This document shows positions 25,577 to 35,543 of a DNA stretch of 64,000 nucleotides, piece by piece (the first letter of the stretch is position 1; each line of letters opens with the position of its first letter). The notes beneath the pieces are model-generated. The model saw nothing but the letters and a program-made list of their open reading frames with translations, did not search any database and was not told the origin of the DNA. The translations under genes and the position numbers were made by a program. The DNA is from Nitrobacter sp. Nb-311A (GTDB lineage: Bacteria > Pseudomonadota > Alphaproteobacteria > Rhizobiales > Xanthobacteraceae). The DNA is taken from positions 1 through 64,000 of the forward strand of contig NZ_AAMY01000010.1 of assembly GCF_000152905.1 (NCBI RefSeq). The letters run 5' to 3'.

Positions 25577-27921
25577 GATTTGCCCTTCTTCGGTTTGCCG
25601 GCCTTGCTCCTGCCCGGCTTGCGCGACGTCTCGCGCGGTTTGCGGCCCGGATGGACCTTCAAATCAACTTCAGGATGGCGTGCGTTCTGACTCCGCTTTG
25701 TCTTTGCTTTCCGTCCACCGCGTGCGCGGAGGGAGCGCGACCCTGCCTGAACTCCGGACAACAGTTCGAAACGCAAAGCGCCAGACAAGGGTATAGCTTC
25801 TACCAGACGAACCTCGACCACGTCACCCAGCTTGTGCGTGGAACCGCTGCGTGTGCCCACGAGAGCATGGCGGGCCTCGTCATATTTGAAGTATTCCGTG
25901 CCCAACGAGCGGATCGGGATCAGACCATCGGCGCCGGTGTCGGTCAGTTTTACAAAAAGGCCGGCGCGGGTCACTCCCGAAATCCTGCCCTCGAAGATAT
26001 TTCCGATGCGATCGGCAAGGAAATGCGCGATCAGGCGATCGGCGGTCTCGCGTTCCGCCTTCATGGCGCGACGCTCGGTGACGGAAATACGCGCCGCAAT
26101 TTCAGCCAGCGTCTCGGCGTTGTCGGAATCCGGCAATGCGCCGTCGCCAAGGCCGAGCGCCCGTATGAGGGCGCGGTGCACGATCAGATCTGCGTATCGC
26201 CTGATCGGGGACGTGAAATGCGCGTAGCGCCGCAGGTTGAGGCCGAAGTGGCCATAGTTCTCCGCCGAATATTCAGCCTGTGCCTGTGAACGAAGAACGA
26301 CTTCGTTCACCAGCGATTCCGAGTCATGGCCTTTCACCTGACCGAGCACCCGATTGAAAAGCTCAGGCCTCAGTGTGCCGCTTTTGGCGAAGGAAACATC
26401 GAGCGTTCTCAGGAATTCGCGAAGGTTGTGAACCTTTTCAACCGTCGGTTCGTCGTGAACACGATAGATCAGCGGCAGCTCTTTCTTCTCCAGCATCTCG
26501 GCTGCGGCGACGTTTGCGAGGATCATGAATTCCTCGATCAGCCGATGCGCCTCGAGCCGGTCCGGCACGATCACACGATCGACCGTTCCGTCCTTCTTCA
26601 GCAAAATCTTGCGCTCGGGTAGTTCAAGGTCGAGCGGATCGCGCTCATCGCGCGCCCGCTTCACAAGTGCATAGGCAGCGTAGAGCGGTTTCAAAATTGG
26701 TTCGAGTAGGGGGCCGGTGATGTCATCGGGGTTGCCGTCGATGGCGGCTTGTACCTGCGCGTAGTTCAGCTTCGCCGCCGAGCGCATCAGGATGCGATGA
26801 AAAGTATGCGAACGTTTGCGTCCGTCGGAGCCGATCACCATGCGTACCGCAAGCGCGCCTCGCACTTTGCCCGGAATCAGGGAGCAGAGGTCATTAGAAA
26901 TGCGCTCCGGCAGCATCGGGACCACGCGGTCAGGGAAATAAACCGAATTCCCGCGCGTCAGCGCCTCATGATCCAGCGCCGATTCAGCCCGCACATAATA
27001 AGCGACGTCGGCAATGGCGACGGTGACGATCGCGCCGCCTTTGTTGTTTGGATCGTCGTCCGGCGCAGCGTGAACCGCGTCGTCGTGATCCTTCGCATCG
27101 GGCGGATCGATGGTGACGAGTGGCAGCGAGCGCCAGTCTTCACGGCCTCGCAGAGTTGCGAGCTTCGCAGCGTCTGCCTCGCGTAGCGCGGCCGACGAGA
27201 ACGCTTGAGGGATGTCATGAGCGTGGATCGCGATCAGGCTGACGGCCTTTTCGGTTGCGAGCGAACCAAGCCGCTCCTTCACCTTGGCGGAATCAAGTCC
27301 GAAACCGCGGGTTCGCACCAGTTCGACACTGACGAGATCGCCGTCCTCCGCGTCCGCGCTGTCGGCTTTCGCGATGTTCAATTCACGCCCCGCCTGCTTC
27401 TTGTCGACCGGAACGAGGCGGCCGCCGCCTTGGGGCAAGGCGCGATAGATGCCGAGCACACGCGCGCGGGTGTGATCGATCACTCTGATGACGCGAGCGC
27501 TATAGCGTTCGGATTGGTCGGGCTCGATCGCTTCGATGCGCAGCAGCGCACGGTCGCCGACGCCGGCCACGGTGCCGGGCTTTGCGCGGCGCGGAACGTG
27601 AATGCGGATTTTCGGAGGGGTGCCTGCTTCCTCGTCCCACTCGGTGGGCGTCGCCAACAGTTCGCCGTCGCTGTCGCGTCCGGTGATGTCCGCCATCAGC
27701 GTCGGCGGCAGCGTTTCCGCCTGACGCAGCTTGCGGCCTCGTTTGACGATGGTGCCGTCGTCCGCGAGATCGCGCAGGATTTTCTTCAACGCGACGCGAT
27801 CGGCGTTCTTCAAGCCGAATTCGTGGGCGATCTCGCGCGTCCCGGCCCGGCCGGGATGCGCGCGGATAAAAGCGACGATGGTCTCACGGTCCGGAAAATT
27901 CCTGGCGCTGGGTTTGCTCAC
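25573..27921 (-). CDS. rnr: Ribonuclease R
   Basis: A 782-residue 3'-5' exoribonuclease that degrades structured RNA. An N-terminal winged helix (about 12-70, including TREIAHEFGLKNADRVALKK) is followed by cold-shock domains, the RNB catalytic domain with its metal-binding aspartates in TIDPPDAKDHDDAVHA, and an S1 domain near residues 635-715. The C-terminal tail is Lys/Arg-rich (about 730-782), as in other RNase R proteins. It starts one base after the topA stop region and overlaps the DUF983 gene, forming a topA-rnr-DUF983 operon. Confidence 0.96.
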   Translation of the reverse strand: MSKPSARNFPDRETIVAFIRAHPGRAGTREIAHEFGLKNADRVALKKILRDLADDGTIVKRGRKLRQAETLPPTLMADITGRDSDGELLATPTEWDEEAGTPPKIRIHVPRRAKPGTVAGVGDRALLRIEAIEPDQSERYSARVIRVIDHTRARVLGIYRALPQGGGRLVPVDKKQAGRELNIAKADSADAEDGDLVSVELVRTRGFGLDSAKVKERLGSLATEKAVSLIAIHAHDIPQAFSSAALREADAAKLATLRGREDWRSLPLVTIDPPDAKDHDDAVHAAPDDDPNNKGGAIVTVAIADVAYYVRAESALDHEALTRGNSVYFPDRVVPMLPERISNDLCSLIPGKVRGALAVRMVIGSDGRKRSHTFHRILMRSAAKLNYAQVQAAIDGNPDDITGPLLEPILKPLYAAYALVKRARDERDPLDLELPERKILLKKDGTVDRVIVPDRLEAHRLIEEFMILANVAAAEMLEKKELPLIYRVHDEPTVEKVHNLREFLRTLDVSFAKSGTLRPELFNRVLGQVKGHDSESLVNEVVLRSQAQAEYSAENYGHFGLNLRRYAHFTSPIRRYADLIVHRALIRALGLGDGALPDSDNAETLAEIAARISVTERRAMKAERETADRLIAHFLADRIGNIFEGRISGVTRAGLFVKLTDTGADGLIPIRSLGTEYFKYDEARHALVGTRSGSTHKLGDVVEVRLVEAIPLSGALRFELLSGVQAGSRSLRARGGRKAKTKRSQNARHPEVDLKVHPGRKPRETSRKPGRSKAGKPKKGKS

Positions 27922-27922
27922 G

Positions 27923-30655
27923 TCAGCCGTTCTTGCCAGCGCTCTTTTTTGCGGGCGGCTTCACGTTGAGCGGCGGCTTGGCCGCAGCGATCGAACCACG
28001 CGCTTTGCTCACAGCGTCAGACTTCAGCTTTGTAGAGGCCTGTTTCGAAGCTGCCTTCTTGGCCGGCTTTTTTGCTGCCGCGCCGGTTTTGCCGGCCTTT
28101 TCAGTTTGCGCGGGCTTGGCTTTCTTCGCCGCACGTTTCGGCTTGCCGCCGCCCTTGGCTGCGCGCTCGTCGATCAGCGCAATGGCCTCCGGCAGCGTAA
28201 TGGTGTCCTGCGTCTTGTCGCTGGGAATTGTGGCGTTGATGCCGCCTGCCGCGACATAAGCGCCATAACGTCCGCTTTTCACGGCCACGGGGCCTAGTGT
28301 CGGATGATCGCCGAGGGGCTTGCCGGGATCAGCGCCAAAGCGCCGGCTCGGTCCCTTGGCAACTTTCTCCGCGATCAGGGTCACGGCGCGGTTGAGGCCG
28401 ATGTCGAACACCTCGTCGCCGGCTTCAAGACTCGCATAGGTTTTCTCATGCCGGACGAACGGGCCGAAGCGGCCGATGCCTGCCGTGATCGGTGCGCCGG
28501 TCTCCGGATGCTTGCCAATCTCACGCGGAAGCGAAAGCAGCTTCACGGCTAGGTCCAACTCCATGTCGGCGGGCGACGTATTTTTCGGGATTCCCGCGCG
28601 CTTCGGCTTTTCGCCCTCTGCGTAGTCGGTAGCCTCGCCGAGCTGGATGTAAGGTCCGAAGCGGCCCGACTTGACCGCGACATCGAGGCCGCTCTCCGGA
28701 TCCTTTCCGAGAACACGGTCTCCGCCGGCGTCGCCGTCGGCGGCGAGGGGACGGGTATAGCGGCAATCCGGATAGTTGGAGCAACCGACGAAGGCGCCGA
28801 ACTTTCCGGCCTTGAGGTTCAGTCGTCCGGTTCCGCAGGTGGGGCACTGGCGCGGATCGCCGCCATCTTCGCGCGGCGCATAGATGTGCGGCCCAAGCAT
28901 GTTATCGAGCACATCAAGCACTTCGGAAACGCGGACATCCTTGATTTCATTGACCACGCCGATGAAGTCGTCCCAGAAATCCTTCAGGACCTGCTGCCAC
29001 GATATTTCGTTGTTCGAAATGCGATCGAGCTGTTCCTCGAGATTGGCGGTGAAGTCGTACTCGACATAGCGCGCGAAGAAGTTCTCCAGGAATGCGATGA
29101 CGACGCGGCCCTTGTCTTCGCCATAGAGCCGCTTTTTCTCGAGTTTGACGTAGCCGCGATCCTTGAGCACCTGCAGGATCGAAGCGTAGGTCGAAGGCCG
29201 GCCGATACCGAGCTCCTCCATGCGCTTGACCAGTGAGGCTTCCGAGAAGCGCGGCGGCGGTTCCGTGAAGTGCTGGGTAACGCTGAGGTCTTCGCGCTTC
29301 AACGCTTCGCCTTCGCTCATGGCGGGAAGGCGACGGCCGTCCTCGTCTTCCTCATCGTCGCGGCCTTCCTGATAAAGCGCCAGGAAGCCATCGAACTTGA
29401 TGACCTGACCGCTGGCGCGCAACTCCAGCGTGCGCGCCCCGGCCCGGGCCGCAATATCTACCGTGGTCCGCTCCAGCTCTGCTGATTCCATTTGGCTGGC
29501 GATGGTTCGGATCCAGATCAGCTCATAAAGCCTGGCCTGATCGGCATCGAGACGCCGCTTCATATCCGACGGCCGGCGTGACAGGTCGGTCGGCCGGATC
29601 GCCTCGTGGGCCTCCTGAGCGTTCTTGGCCTTAGTCTGATACTGGCGAGGTGCGTCCGGCACGTAGGCGTTGCCATAATCCTCGCCAATGACCTTGCGCG
29701 CTTGCGTGATCGCCGAGCCATCGATCTGCACGCCATCCGTTCGCATGTACGTGATGAGGCCCGTGGTCTCGCCGCCAACGTCTATGCCCTCATAGAGGCG
29801 TTGCGCGATCCGCATCGTATGCGCCGGTGCGAAGCCGAGCTTGCGGCTGGCCTCCTGCTGCAACGTCGAAGTGGTGAAGGGCGCCTGGGGATTACGTCGC
29901 GCCGGTTTGGCTTCGACCGTCGATACGGTGAAGTTCGCTGCCTCGATCGCCTTCCTGAACTCGTCGGCCTCGGCGCCGCTTCCGATGTCAAGCCGTTGGA
30001 TTTTCTTGCCGTCCGCCCCGACCAATCGTGCTTCGAAGGTTTCGCCACGGGGTGTGGCGAGTGTCGCCACCAGCGACCAGTATTCGCGCGGAACGAATTT
30101 CTCGATCTCGAGTTCACGGTCGCAAACCAGGCGCAGAGCAACCGATTGAACGCGGCCGGCCGATCGGGCGCCGGGCAGCTTGCGCCACAGTACCGGAGAA
30201 AGTGTAAATCCGACCAGATAGTCGAGCGCACGGCGCGCCATGTAGGCATCCACCAGCGCGCCGTCGATCTGGCGCGGACTCTTCATGGCTTCGGTCACGG
30301 CTTGCTTGGTGATGGCGTTGAAGACGACGCGCTCGATCTTCTGGTCCTTCAGCGCGCGCTTCTGTTTGAGTACTTCGAGCACATGCCAGGAGATCGCTTC
30401 GCCTTCGCGATCAGGGTCGGTGGCGAGAATGAGCTTGTCGGCCCCCTTGAGCGATTTGGCGATGTCATTGAGTCGGCCGGCGGCCTTCGGGTCAACTTCC
30501 CAAATCATCTGGAAATTAGCATCAGGATCAACGGATCCATTTTTGGCCGGAAGGTCCCGAACGTGGCCGAAAGACGCTAGCACCTCATAGGAAGCTCCCA
30601 GATACTTGTTGATCGTCTTCGCCTTTGCGGGCGACTCAACAATGACGATATTCAT
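27923..30655 (-). CDS. topA: DNA topoisomerase I
   Basis: A 910-residue type IA topoisomerase that relaxes negative supercoils. The Toprim domain opens the protein (MNIVIVESPAKAKTINKYLG, then LATDPDREGEAISWHV). The catalytic tyrosine lies in GLITYMRTDGVQID. One tetracysteine zinc motif is visible (CPTCGTGRLNLK and CSNYPDCRYTRP), followed by repeated topoisomerase C-terminal modules of the GRFGPYIQLGE type. The last 70 residues are a Lys/Ala-rich tail that should bind DNA. It leads the leftward operon with rnr. Confidence 0.97.
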   Translation of the reverse strand: MNIVIVESPAKAKTINKYLGASYEVLASFGHVRDLPAKNGSVDPDANFQMIWEVDPKAAGRLNDIAKSLKGADKLILATDPDREGEAISWHVLEVLKQKRALKDQKIERVVFNAITKQAVTEAMKSPRQIDGALVDAYMARRALDYLVGFTLSPVLWRKLPGARSAGRVQSVALRLVCDRELEIEKFVPREYWSLVATLATPRGETFEARLVGADGKKIQRLDIGSGAEADEFRKAIEAANFTVSTVEAKPARRNPQAPFTTSTLQQEASRKLGFAPAHTMRIAQRLYEGIDVGGETTGLITYMRTDGVQIDGSAITQARKVIGEDYGNAYVPDAPRQYQTKAKNAQEAHEAIRPTDLSRRPSDMKRRLDADQARLYELIWIRTIASQMESAELERTTVDIAARAGARTLELRASGQVIKFDGFLALYQEGRDDEEDEDGRRLPAMSEGEALKREDLSVTQHFTEPPPRFSEASLVKRMEELGIGRPSTYASILQVLKDRGYVKLEKKRLYGEDKGRVVIAFLENFFARYVEYDFTANLEEQLDRISNNEISWQQVLKDFWDDFIGVVNEIKDVRVSEVLDVLDNMLGPHIYAPREDGGDPRQCPTCGTGRLNLKAGKFGAFVGCSNYPDCRYTRPLAADGDAGGDRVLGKDPESGLDVAVKSGRFGPYIQLGEATDYAEGEKPKRAGIPKNTSPADMELDLAVKLLSLPREIGKHPETGAPITAGIGRFGPFVRHEKTYASLEAGDEVFDIGLNRAVTLIAEKVAKGPSRRFGADPGKPLGDHPTLGPVAVKSGRYGAYVAAGGINATIPSDKTQDTITLPEAIALIDERAAKGGGKPKRAAKKAKPAQTEKAGKTGAAAKKPAKKAASKQASTKLKSDAVSKARGSIAAAKPPLNVKPPAKKSAGKNG

Positions 30656-30896
30656 GTTATTCCAATATCTTATTGATAAATTTCAAACCGATTCGCGAGA
30701 GACGCTCCGGCTGTTTCGGGGCGAACATGGGTGCAGCATGGCGCGAAGTCAAATAGACTTATGTGAAACCCCTCAGCCCGTTTACATCTAGAAATTGTAT
30801 TCGACATAGAATATAAATCTATGGTTGTTTTATCGTGCAAGGTTAGGGGCGCTCGATGTAGTTCCGCCCTGGCATGATGAGAAGGGTTCTCGGGGG

Positions 30897-31130
30897 ATGA
30901 TGGGACGACCAAACCGGAGCGAGAAATCTAGCGATCACGAGTCGCGCTTGGGCGAACCCGCCGGCGACGGTGGTCCGAACGAAGCCGCGCGCTATCTGGC
31001 TGGTGCGGTTGCCAATCTGGCGCTGATTGCGCGGCGTCATGGGCTGGACACCCTCTGCTTTCTGCTCGATATGGCGCAGATGGAGGCTGAAGATATTGTC
31101 CGACTCAGTGCCGCGCGAGATCAAGGCTGA
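30897..31130 (+). CDS. Hypothetical 77-residue protein
   Basis: The start ATG at 30897 follows a G-rich ribosome site; a further ATG is the next codon. The first 35 residues are polar and disordered, the rest is helical and conserved-looking (ARYLAGAVANLALIARRHGLDTL, read with a break after residue 20). Proteins of this type occur throughout Bradyrhizobiaceae, often annotated as hypothetical. It stands alone; a family A repeat follows about 65 bases downstream. Confidence 0.6.
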   Translation: MMGRPNRSEKSSDHESRLGEPAGDGGPNEAARYLAGAVANLALIARRHGLDTLCFLLDMAQMEAEDIVRLSAARDQG

Positions 31131-31196
31131 CAAGACGGCACGATCCGGGTGCCACACGTCAGGCCCGAGCCCAGAAAGAGCTTCATGGCGCTTCCG

Positions 31197-31298
31197 GAGC
31201 ATGATCCCGAAAAGTGGAAACCGGCTTTCGGAAAAGATCATGCTCAAACAAGAAGATGAGCGACAAGTCTGATTCAACGCAGTTGAAACAGACTCTAG
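31197..31298 (+). repeat. Dispersed repeat, family A
   Basis: A nested palindrome: GAGCATGATC / GATCATGCTC outer arms with CCGAAAA / TTTCGG inner arms, followed by CGACAAGTCTGATTCAAC and GACTCTAG. Other copies lie at 43189, 43656, 60696 and 63941. A degenerate family B segment follows at about 31310-31370. Confidence 0.8.
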
Positions 31299-31409
31299 CG
31301 AAGCTGGTCCTCGGTCCTGGCTCGAGGATGGAATCCGGATCGCGTGAAGAAAACGCGCCAAATCAGAAGGCCAAAGTCTTTCCCCGTTTCTGTGAGGCGG
31401 TGAAGGACT

Positions 31410-32720
31410 TTAATGAAAAGCAGGTCGTAACGCCGGTTGGCTTCCCGGAATGGCGCGTTTCGCAGCGCTTGCATCGATCGAGATCGATTGCAGGTTGTCA
31501 TCAATAGAATGACGCGTCCCATCCGCTGGCTGGATTTGCTGCGGTAGAGGAAGAGCCGCGCGGAGCGGCACTGCGGGCTTCTCCTGGATCGCAAAAAAAT
31601 TCCGTGCGGGGAGTGGAAACCTGCCGGTGACGTTGTCGATAGCGGCCGTCGATTGAGGCGGCCAAGCGGCTTTTCCCTGCAACAGTGGTACGGCTTCGCG
31701 AACGAAGCGCTGAGACCGGTCGAAAACCTCCGGCAAAAGAAGGAGCTGTCCTTGATTCAAGCGCGAGCTGGAGATTGCCGGAGCAGGGAGGGCGCCGGCA
31801 TCGGCAAAGCTGAAAGCCGGCACCTCCGGCGCATGCGGGATCGCGACAGTGGCCGGCGCAGAATGCATCCGCCAATTTTGCGGTTCCGTGGCCGTCTTCG
31901 GCCGGTTCGGCATGGTCGGCACGACGTGAACGATGCGGTAGCCCCGCTCCTTCAAAGTTCGGAGGATCCTAGGAAGCGCAGCTACTGTCCGCGCCTGGAT
32001 ATCGTGTAATAGCAAAATACCTTTGCCCTTGGCTTCGATGCGGCTGATTGCGAGTTGATAGACGCGCTCGGCTGAGACGTGCCGCCAGTCGTCAGCCGGG
32101 AAATCGGCACTCCAGAGTTGAATGCCATTCGAAGCCAAATAATCCTCGACGCCCTTCGCCCGCAAGAGACCGGGAATCCGCATGAATGGGGCCACAGCCG
32201 CAGGATCGCCCAATGCCACTGCCGCCGAAGCAATCCCGTCGTCAATTTCCTGTCGAGCGCGTTCGATCGGCATCCGATTCATGCTGAGCAGATGATTCTG
32301 CGAATGCGTGCCGATGGAATGTCCGGCCGCAAGCACTCGGCGGAGATATTGCGGATAGTCGCGCGCCATCCGTCCGACCGTGAAGAAGGTCGCCTTTACG
32401 CACTCATGAGCGAGGATATCGAGAACCTGGAGGCTGTGGGGCGGCAACGGGCCGTCATCGAAGGTCAGCACCACTTCGTGGTCGCGAAGCGGCAAAGTTT
32501 CCTGATACTGCATGGTGCCGATACGTGGATGTTCCCGAGGGTCCACGACCAGCGTCCGAGAAGTTCCGAGGGCATTGGGATTGCCAGGGCAATCGCCGGC
32601 CAGAGCTGGGAAAGCCGGAAACTCAAGCGTGGCGGCGAGCAGACCGAGCCAAAGAATCCACCGGAGCCTCCGCCGGAGTCCTTTTGATATCCCTGCCATT
32701 CGAGAACACCTTCGCACCAT
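31410..32720 (-). CDS. Polysaccharide deacetylase (NodB/CE4) with long C-terminal extension
   Basis: A 436-residue exported protein. A signal peptide/anchor is at about 15-42 (cleavage near ALAG). The NodB domain (about 65-270) shows motif 1 TFDDGPLPPHS and motif 2 HSIGTHSQNH, which supply the metal ligands, and a late LLLHDIQ motif. The family removes acetyl groups from chitin-like chains or peptidoglycan in the periplasm. About 150 residues beyond the domain are Pro/Ala-rich and unassigned. A second NodB protein lies at 39886. An inner ATG at 32699 is an alternative start. Confidence 0.85.
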   Translation of the reverse strand: MVRRCSRMAGISKGLRRRLRWILWLGLLAATLEFPAFPALAGDCPGNPNALGTSRTLVVDPREHPRIGTMQYQETLPLRDHEVVLTFDDGPLPPHSLQVLDILAHECVKATFFTVGRMARDYPQYLRRVLAAGHSIGTHSQNHLLSMNRMPIERARQEIDDGIASAAVALGDPAAVAPFMRIPGLLRAKGVEDYLASNGIQLWSADFPADDWRHVSAERVYQLAISRIEAKGKGILLLHDIQARTVAALPRILRTLKERGYRIVHVVPTMPNRPKTATEPQNWRMHSAPATVAIPHAPEVPAFSFADAGALPAPAISSSRLNQGQLLLLPEVFDRSQRFVREAVPLLQGKAAWPPQSTAAIDNVTGRFPLPARNFFAIQEKPAVPLRAALPLPQQIQPADGTRHSIDDNLQSISIDASAAKRAIPGSQPALRPAFH

Positions 32721-32961
32721 CCATTCCGGCCGAAACTACGGGCCGCCGATGAATGCAGCCTTAACTCATTAGCGGACGGTGTTCAGGATTATTGTCGGCG
32801 TTCACATGCTCGTCCGTCCTTTTCGGCCCGGTACGACGTGCCCGACGCGGTAATCGTTTACGCGCATGTTTACGCGTGTATCGCTGTGTTGAGTATAGTC
32901 TATTGGTGAACACAGGTCCCCCTCCTGTTCATCGGACCTTAACGCACATCGCGGAGGATCT

Positions 32962-33297
32962 ATGTCAGTCGGAGGGGTAATGCAGCGTTTGCGTTTGAAA
33001 GCTGACGGCCGGATCGTGGAAATCCGCGATGGGAAAGAGTTTCCGCTTTCACCTTCCACTCATATGGGCGCCGCTTCGAATGTTGCGCCGGCCTTGGTGC
33101 CTGAAGTCAGAAGCCTGCGTCGGCGGGCGCGGCTAACCCAGGTCGAGTTCGCCGCGCGGCTGGGCGTTCCCGTTGAAACCATTCGCAACTGGGAGCAGGG
33201 CAAGCGGATACCGCGCGGACCCGCGCGCGCGCTTCTCGCAGTCGTTGCACATGCGCCCGAAACCGTGTTCGCCGCTCTCGATGGTCATATCGACTGA
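32962..33297 (+). CDS. XRE-family helix-turn-helix regulator
   Basis: A 111-residue protein with a strong GGAGG site before the ATG. The first 45 residues resemble a small beta domain (LRLKADGRIVEIRDGKEF). The HTH (about 50-95) shows LTQVEFAARLGVPVETIRNW and EQGKRIPRGPARALL, the classical layout of HigA/NadS-like regulators. No toxin gene sits next to it, so a stand-alone repressor is more likely than an antitoxin. The target is unknown; autoregulation is usual in the family. Confidence 0.85.
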   Translation: MSVGGVMQRLRLKADGRIVEIRDGKEFPLSPSTHMGAASNVAPALVPEVRSLRRRARLTQVEFAARLGVPVETIRNWEQGKRIPRGPARALLAVVAHAPETVFAALDGHID

Positions 33298-33532
33298 ACG
33301 TGCGTGCGCGGTGCTGGAAGGCAATGACGCACACATTCCGGCAATCGGATTGGACCCTGAAATTTCGCGAGCGGACCTTATGCGCGTCTCGTGAAGCAGG
33401 TGCTTAAATTCGAGCTGTCGTCGAACATCGAGATTTCGAGTCCCGCTTCTGGTTCAATCAGAATCGGAAAAAGGCTCTAACTCTCCGGACGTGCGATGAC
33501 CGCCGCCGTTGATTTCGGCCGGAAGATCACGC

Positions 33533-34369
33533 ATGGATTCGAACTTCCTCTGCTCGCCGGCCGATGACATGTTCTTCGTGTTGTCCAAAATCCTGGGCTT
33601 CGTCGCATTTCCGTCCAACGCGATCGCACTCGCATGCGGCCTTGGTCTTTGCCTGACTGCGATAAGATGGCGTCGCACGGGCCTCGGCTTGCTGACGGCG
33701 GGAATCGCCGCGCTCCTGATCTTCGGCTATTCGCCGCTCAGCAACGTGTTGCTGTTGACGTTATCTGAACGGTTTCCGCCGTGGCATTTTGACGGCCGCG
33801 CCCCCGACGGCATCATCATCCTCGGCGGGTCGATCCAGCCGCCGCTCTCCGTCGCTCGACAAACAGTGGAGATCGATGGGGCGGCGGAGCGGGTCATCGG
33901 TGGGCTTGAACTGGCGCAGCGTTTTCCCGAGGCACGTGTTGTCTACAGCGGGGGAAGCGGTCAACTGACCGAAGGCTCCGCCCGGGAGGCGCCGATTGCT
34001 GGTTCTCTGTTCGAACGTTTTGGGATTACGCCGGAAAGAATTGTTCTCGAAAACGAGTCGCGGACCACTTATGAAAACGCACGCTTCAGTCGGGAACTGG
34101 TCGCTCCGAAACCCGGCGAGCGCTGGTTGCTGGTGACATCGGCCTATCACATGCCGCGGTCGATCGGCGTGTTTCGCAAGGCGGGCTTCGAGGTCGAACC
34201 CTATCCGGTCGACTGGCGCACGCGGGGCTGGATCGACGCGTGGAGGCCCTTCAACAGGCTGACAACGGGTCTTGCCTGCGCCGATATCGCCGTCCACGAA
34301 TGGGTCGGCCTGCTGGCGCACTGGATGGCGGGCCGCAGCGACGCACTCTTTCCAGGACCGCGGCGATAA
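33533..34369 (+). CDS. YdcF/ElyC-like DUF218 membrane protein
   Basis: A 278-residue protein with two N-terminal membrane helices (about 12-65) and a periplasmic DUF218 domain (about 88-260). Motifs visible are DGIIILGGSIQPP, VVYSGGSGQL, ENESRTTYENARFS and LVTSAYHMPRS, the expected signature of the ElyC/SanA/YdcF family, which is linked to envelope integrity. I chose ATG 33533 because GGAAG lies seven bases upstream; ATG 33569 (MFFVLSKILG) is also possible. Confidence 0.85.
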   Translation: MDSNFLCSPADDMFFVLSKILGFVAFPSNAIALACGLGLCLTAIRWRRTGLGLLTAGIAALLIFGYSPLSNVLLLTLSERFPPWHFDGRAPDGIIILGGSIQPPLSVARQTVEIDGAAERVIGGLELAQRFPEARVVYSGGSGQLTEGSAREAPIAGSLFERFGITPERIVLENESRTTYENARFSRELVAPKPGERWLLVTSAYHMPRSIGVFRKAGFEVEPYPVDWRTRGWIDAWRPFNRLTTGLACADIAVHEWVGLLAHWMAGRSDALFPGPRR

Positions 34370-34381
34370 ATAATGAGGCGT

Positions 34382-34651
34382 TCAGTCCAATCGCGGTAAG
34401 CCCACCCTGTATACCCCGCGAAAGTCCAGGGGATCGGCCGGCTTGCCTCTGCGATAAATCACGAGACGTCCGGATTGAGCCAGCGCCACCGCCGCGCGCC
34501 GGATCGGCATCATCAGATTGCGCCAGTCAGATTCCGCGGCAATTGCCTGCGCAAGCTCCGGCGCGCTCAGCGTTCTGGTAACGTCGCGCGTCAAGACCTT
34601 CAGAATGTCATCTTCAAGGCGGAGCGTCGAATGCGAATCTTGCGTGGTCAT
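34382..34651 (-). CDS. DUF3253 small protein
   Basis: An 89-residue protein whose core reads ILKVLTRDVTRTLSAPELAQ, then WRNLMMPIRRAAVALAQSGR and LVIYRRGKPADP. This is the DUF3253 winged-helix-like pattern found in many proteobacteria. It converges with the YdcF-like gene, with 12 bases between stops. Function unknown; a nucleic-acid-binding role is suggested only by the fold. Confidence 0.75.
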   Translation of the reverse strand: MTTQDSHSTLRLEDDILKVLTRDVTRTLSAPELAQAIAAESDWRNLMMPIRRAAVALAQSGRLVIYRRGKPADPLDFRGVYRVGLPRLD

Positions 34652-34789
34652 GGATCAATGCCATGTCGCAATGACGGATGCTCTGCAAGAGCGATCCTCC
34701 GGTAGTATGGGGACTCACTCGAAATCATTGCACACGGAACCAAGATCGCTCGTTATGATGGCGGCATGGGTAGTGCGACTGGCGGAACG

Positions 34790-35473
34790 ATGAAATCGCA
34801 GGTGTTCATACGCTCCGCCGCTGCGTCTATTGCCGCTCACATGGCTTTGGCAGCCAGCCTCTTCTTGGCCGAGGCGCCCCCGTTCGACGACGTTCCGCCG
34901 CGGCTGATGGCGGTCGATATCGTTTCGTCGAAGGAGATTCATTCTCCCGCAAAGGAGGATCTTCCGAAACCGTCGCAAACTAACCCGCCTGATAGCTTTG
35001 ATAGTCCGGACAATAAACCGCAAGCAGATACCAAGGCTGCCGAGATTCCGCCGCCATCGTCCGATGCGCCCGAACCAGATATCAGCTCGAAATATGGGGT
35101 TCTGCTTGGCTTTCCGGCGAGTCAAACCGACGACGACAGCGGCGCCGCGGAAGCCATCAGGGCGGATATTTCGGCGATGGACACCGCGCAGTTCCGGCGT
35201 CATTTCAAAACCTGTTCGAAAATGCCCGCGTCGGTCTCGCCAAGCGACAATATTCGCATCGTGCTGCGCGTGCCGTTCACCATCGATGGGACAATCGCCG
35301 CGCCGCCTGCCTTGATCGAGGCCAGCGCGTCGGCGAAAGGGCTTGCCTTGATGAAGGGCGCGATCAAGGCGCTGATGGCGTGTCAGCCTTACGCAATGTT
35401 TCCGCCAGACAAATACGACCAGTGGAAGGTCCTTGATCTCAGCTTCACGCCGCGCGATTTCTCGGGCAGCTAA
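34790..35473 (+). CDS. Exported TonB/TolA-like envelope protein
   Basis: A 227-residue protein starting MKSQVFIRSAAASIAAHM (an ATG 24 bases upstream is possible). One N-terminal membrane helix (about 8-30) is followed by a long proline/aspartate/serine-rich linker (about 45-115) and a compact C-terminal domain (about 130-225) with two cysteines and a DLSFTPRDF end. That arrangement, anchor-linker-globular tail, resembles TolA or TonB paralogues in Bradyrhizobiaceae. No ExbB/ExbD genes are near, so I keep the call general. Confidence 0.6.
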   Translation: MKSQVFIRSAAASIAAHMALAASLFLAEAPPFDDVPPRLMAVDIVSSKEIHSPAKEDLPKPSQTNPPDSFDSPDNKPQADTKAAEIPPPSSDAPEPDISSKYGVLLGFPASQTDDDSGAAEAIRADISAMDTAQFRRHFKTCSKMPASVSPSDNIRIVLRVPFTIDGTIAAPPALIEASASAKGLALMKGAIKALMACQPYAMFPPDKYDQWKVLDLSFTPRDFSGS

Positions 35474-35543
35474 ACGCAAGGACTGTGGCGCCTATGGCGT
35501 GGTTCGGCGGCGTGCGTGGTTTGCCGATGCAGGAGCAGAATTC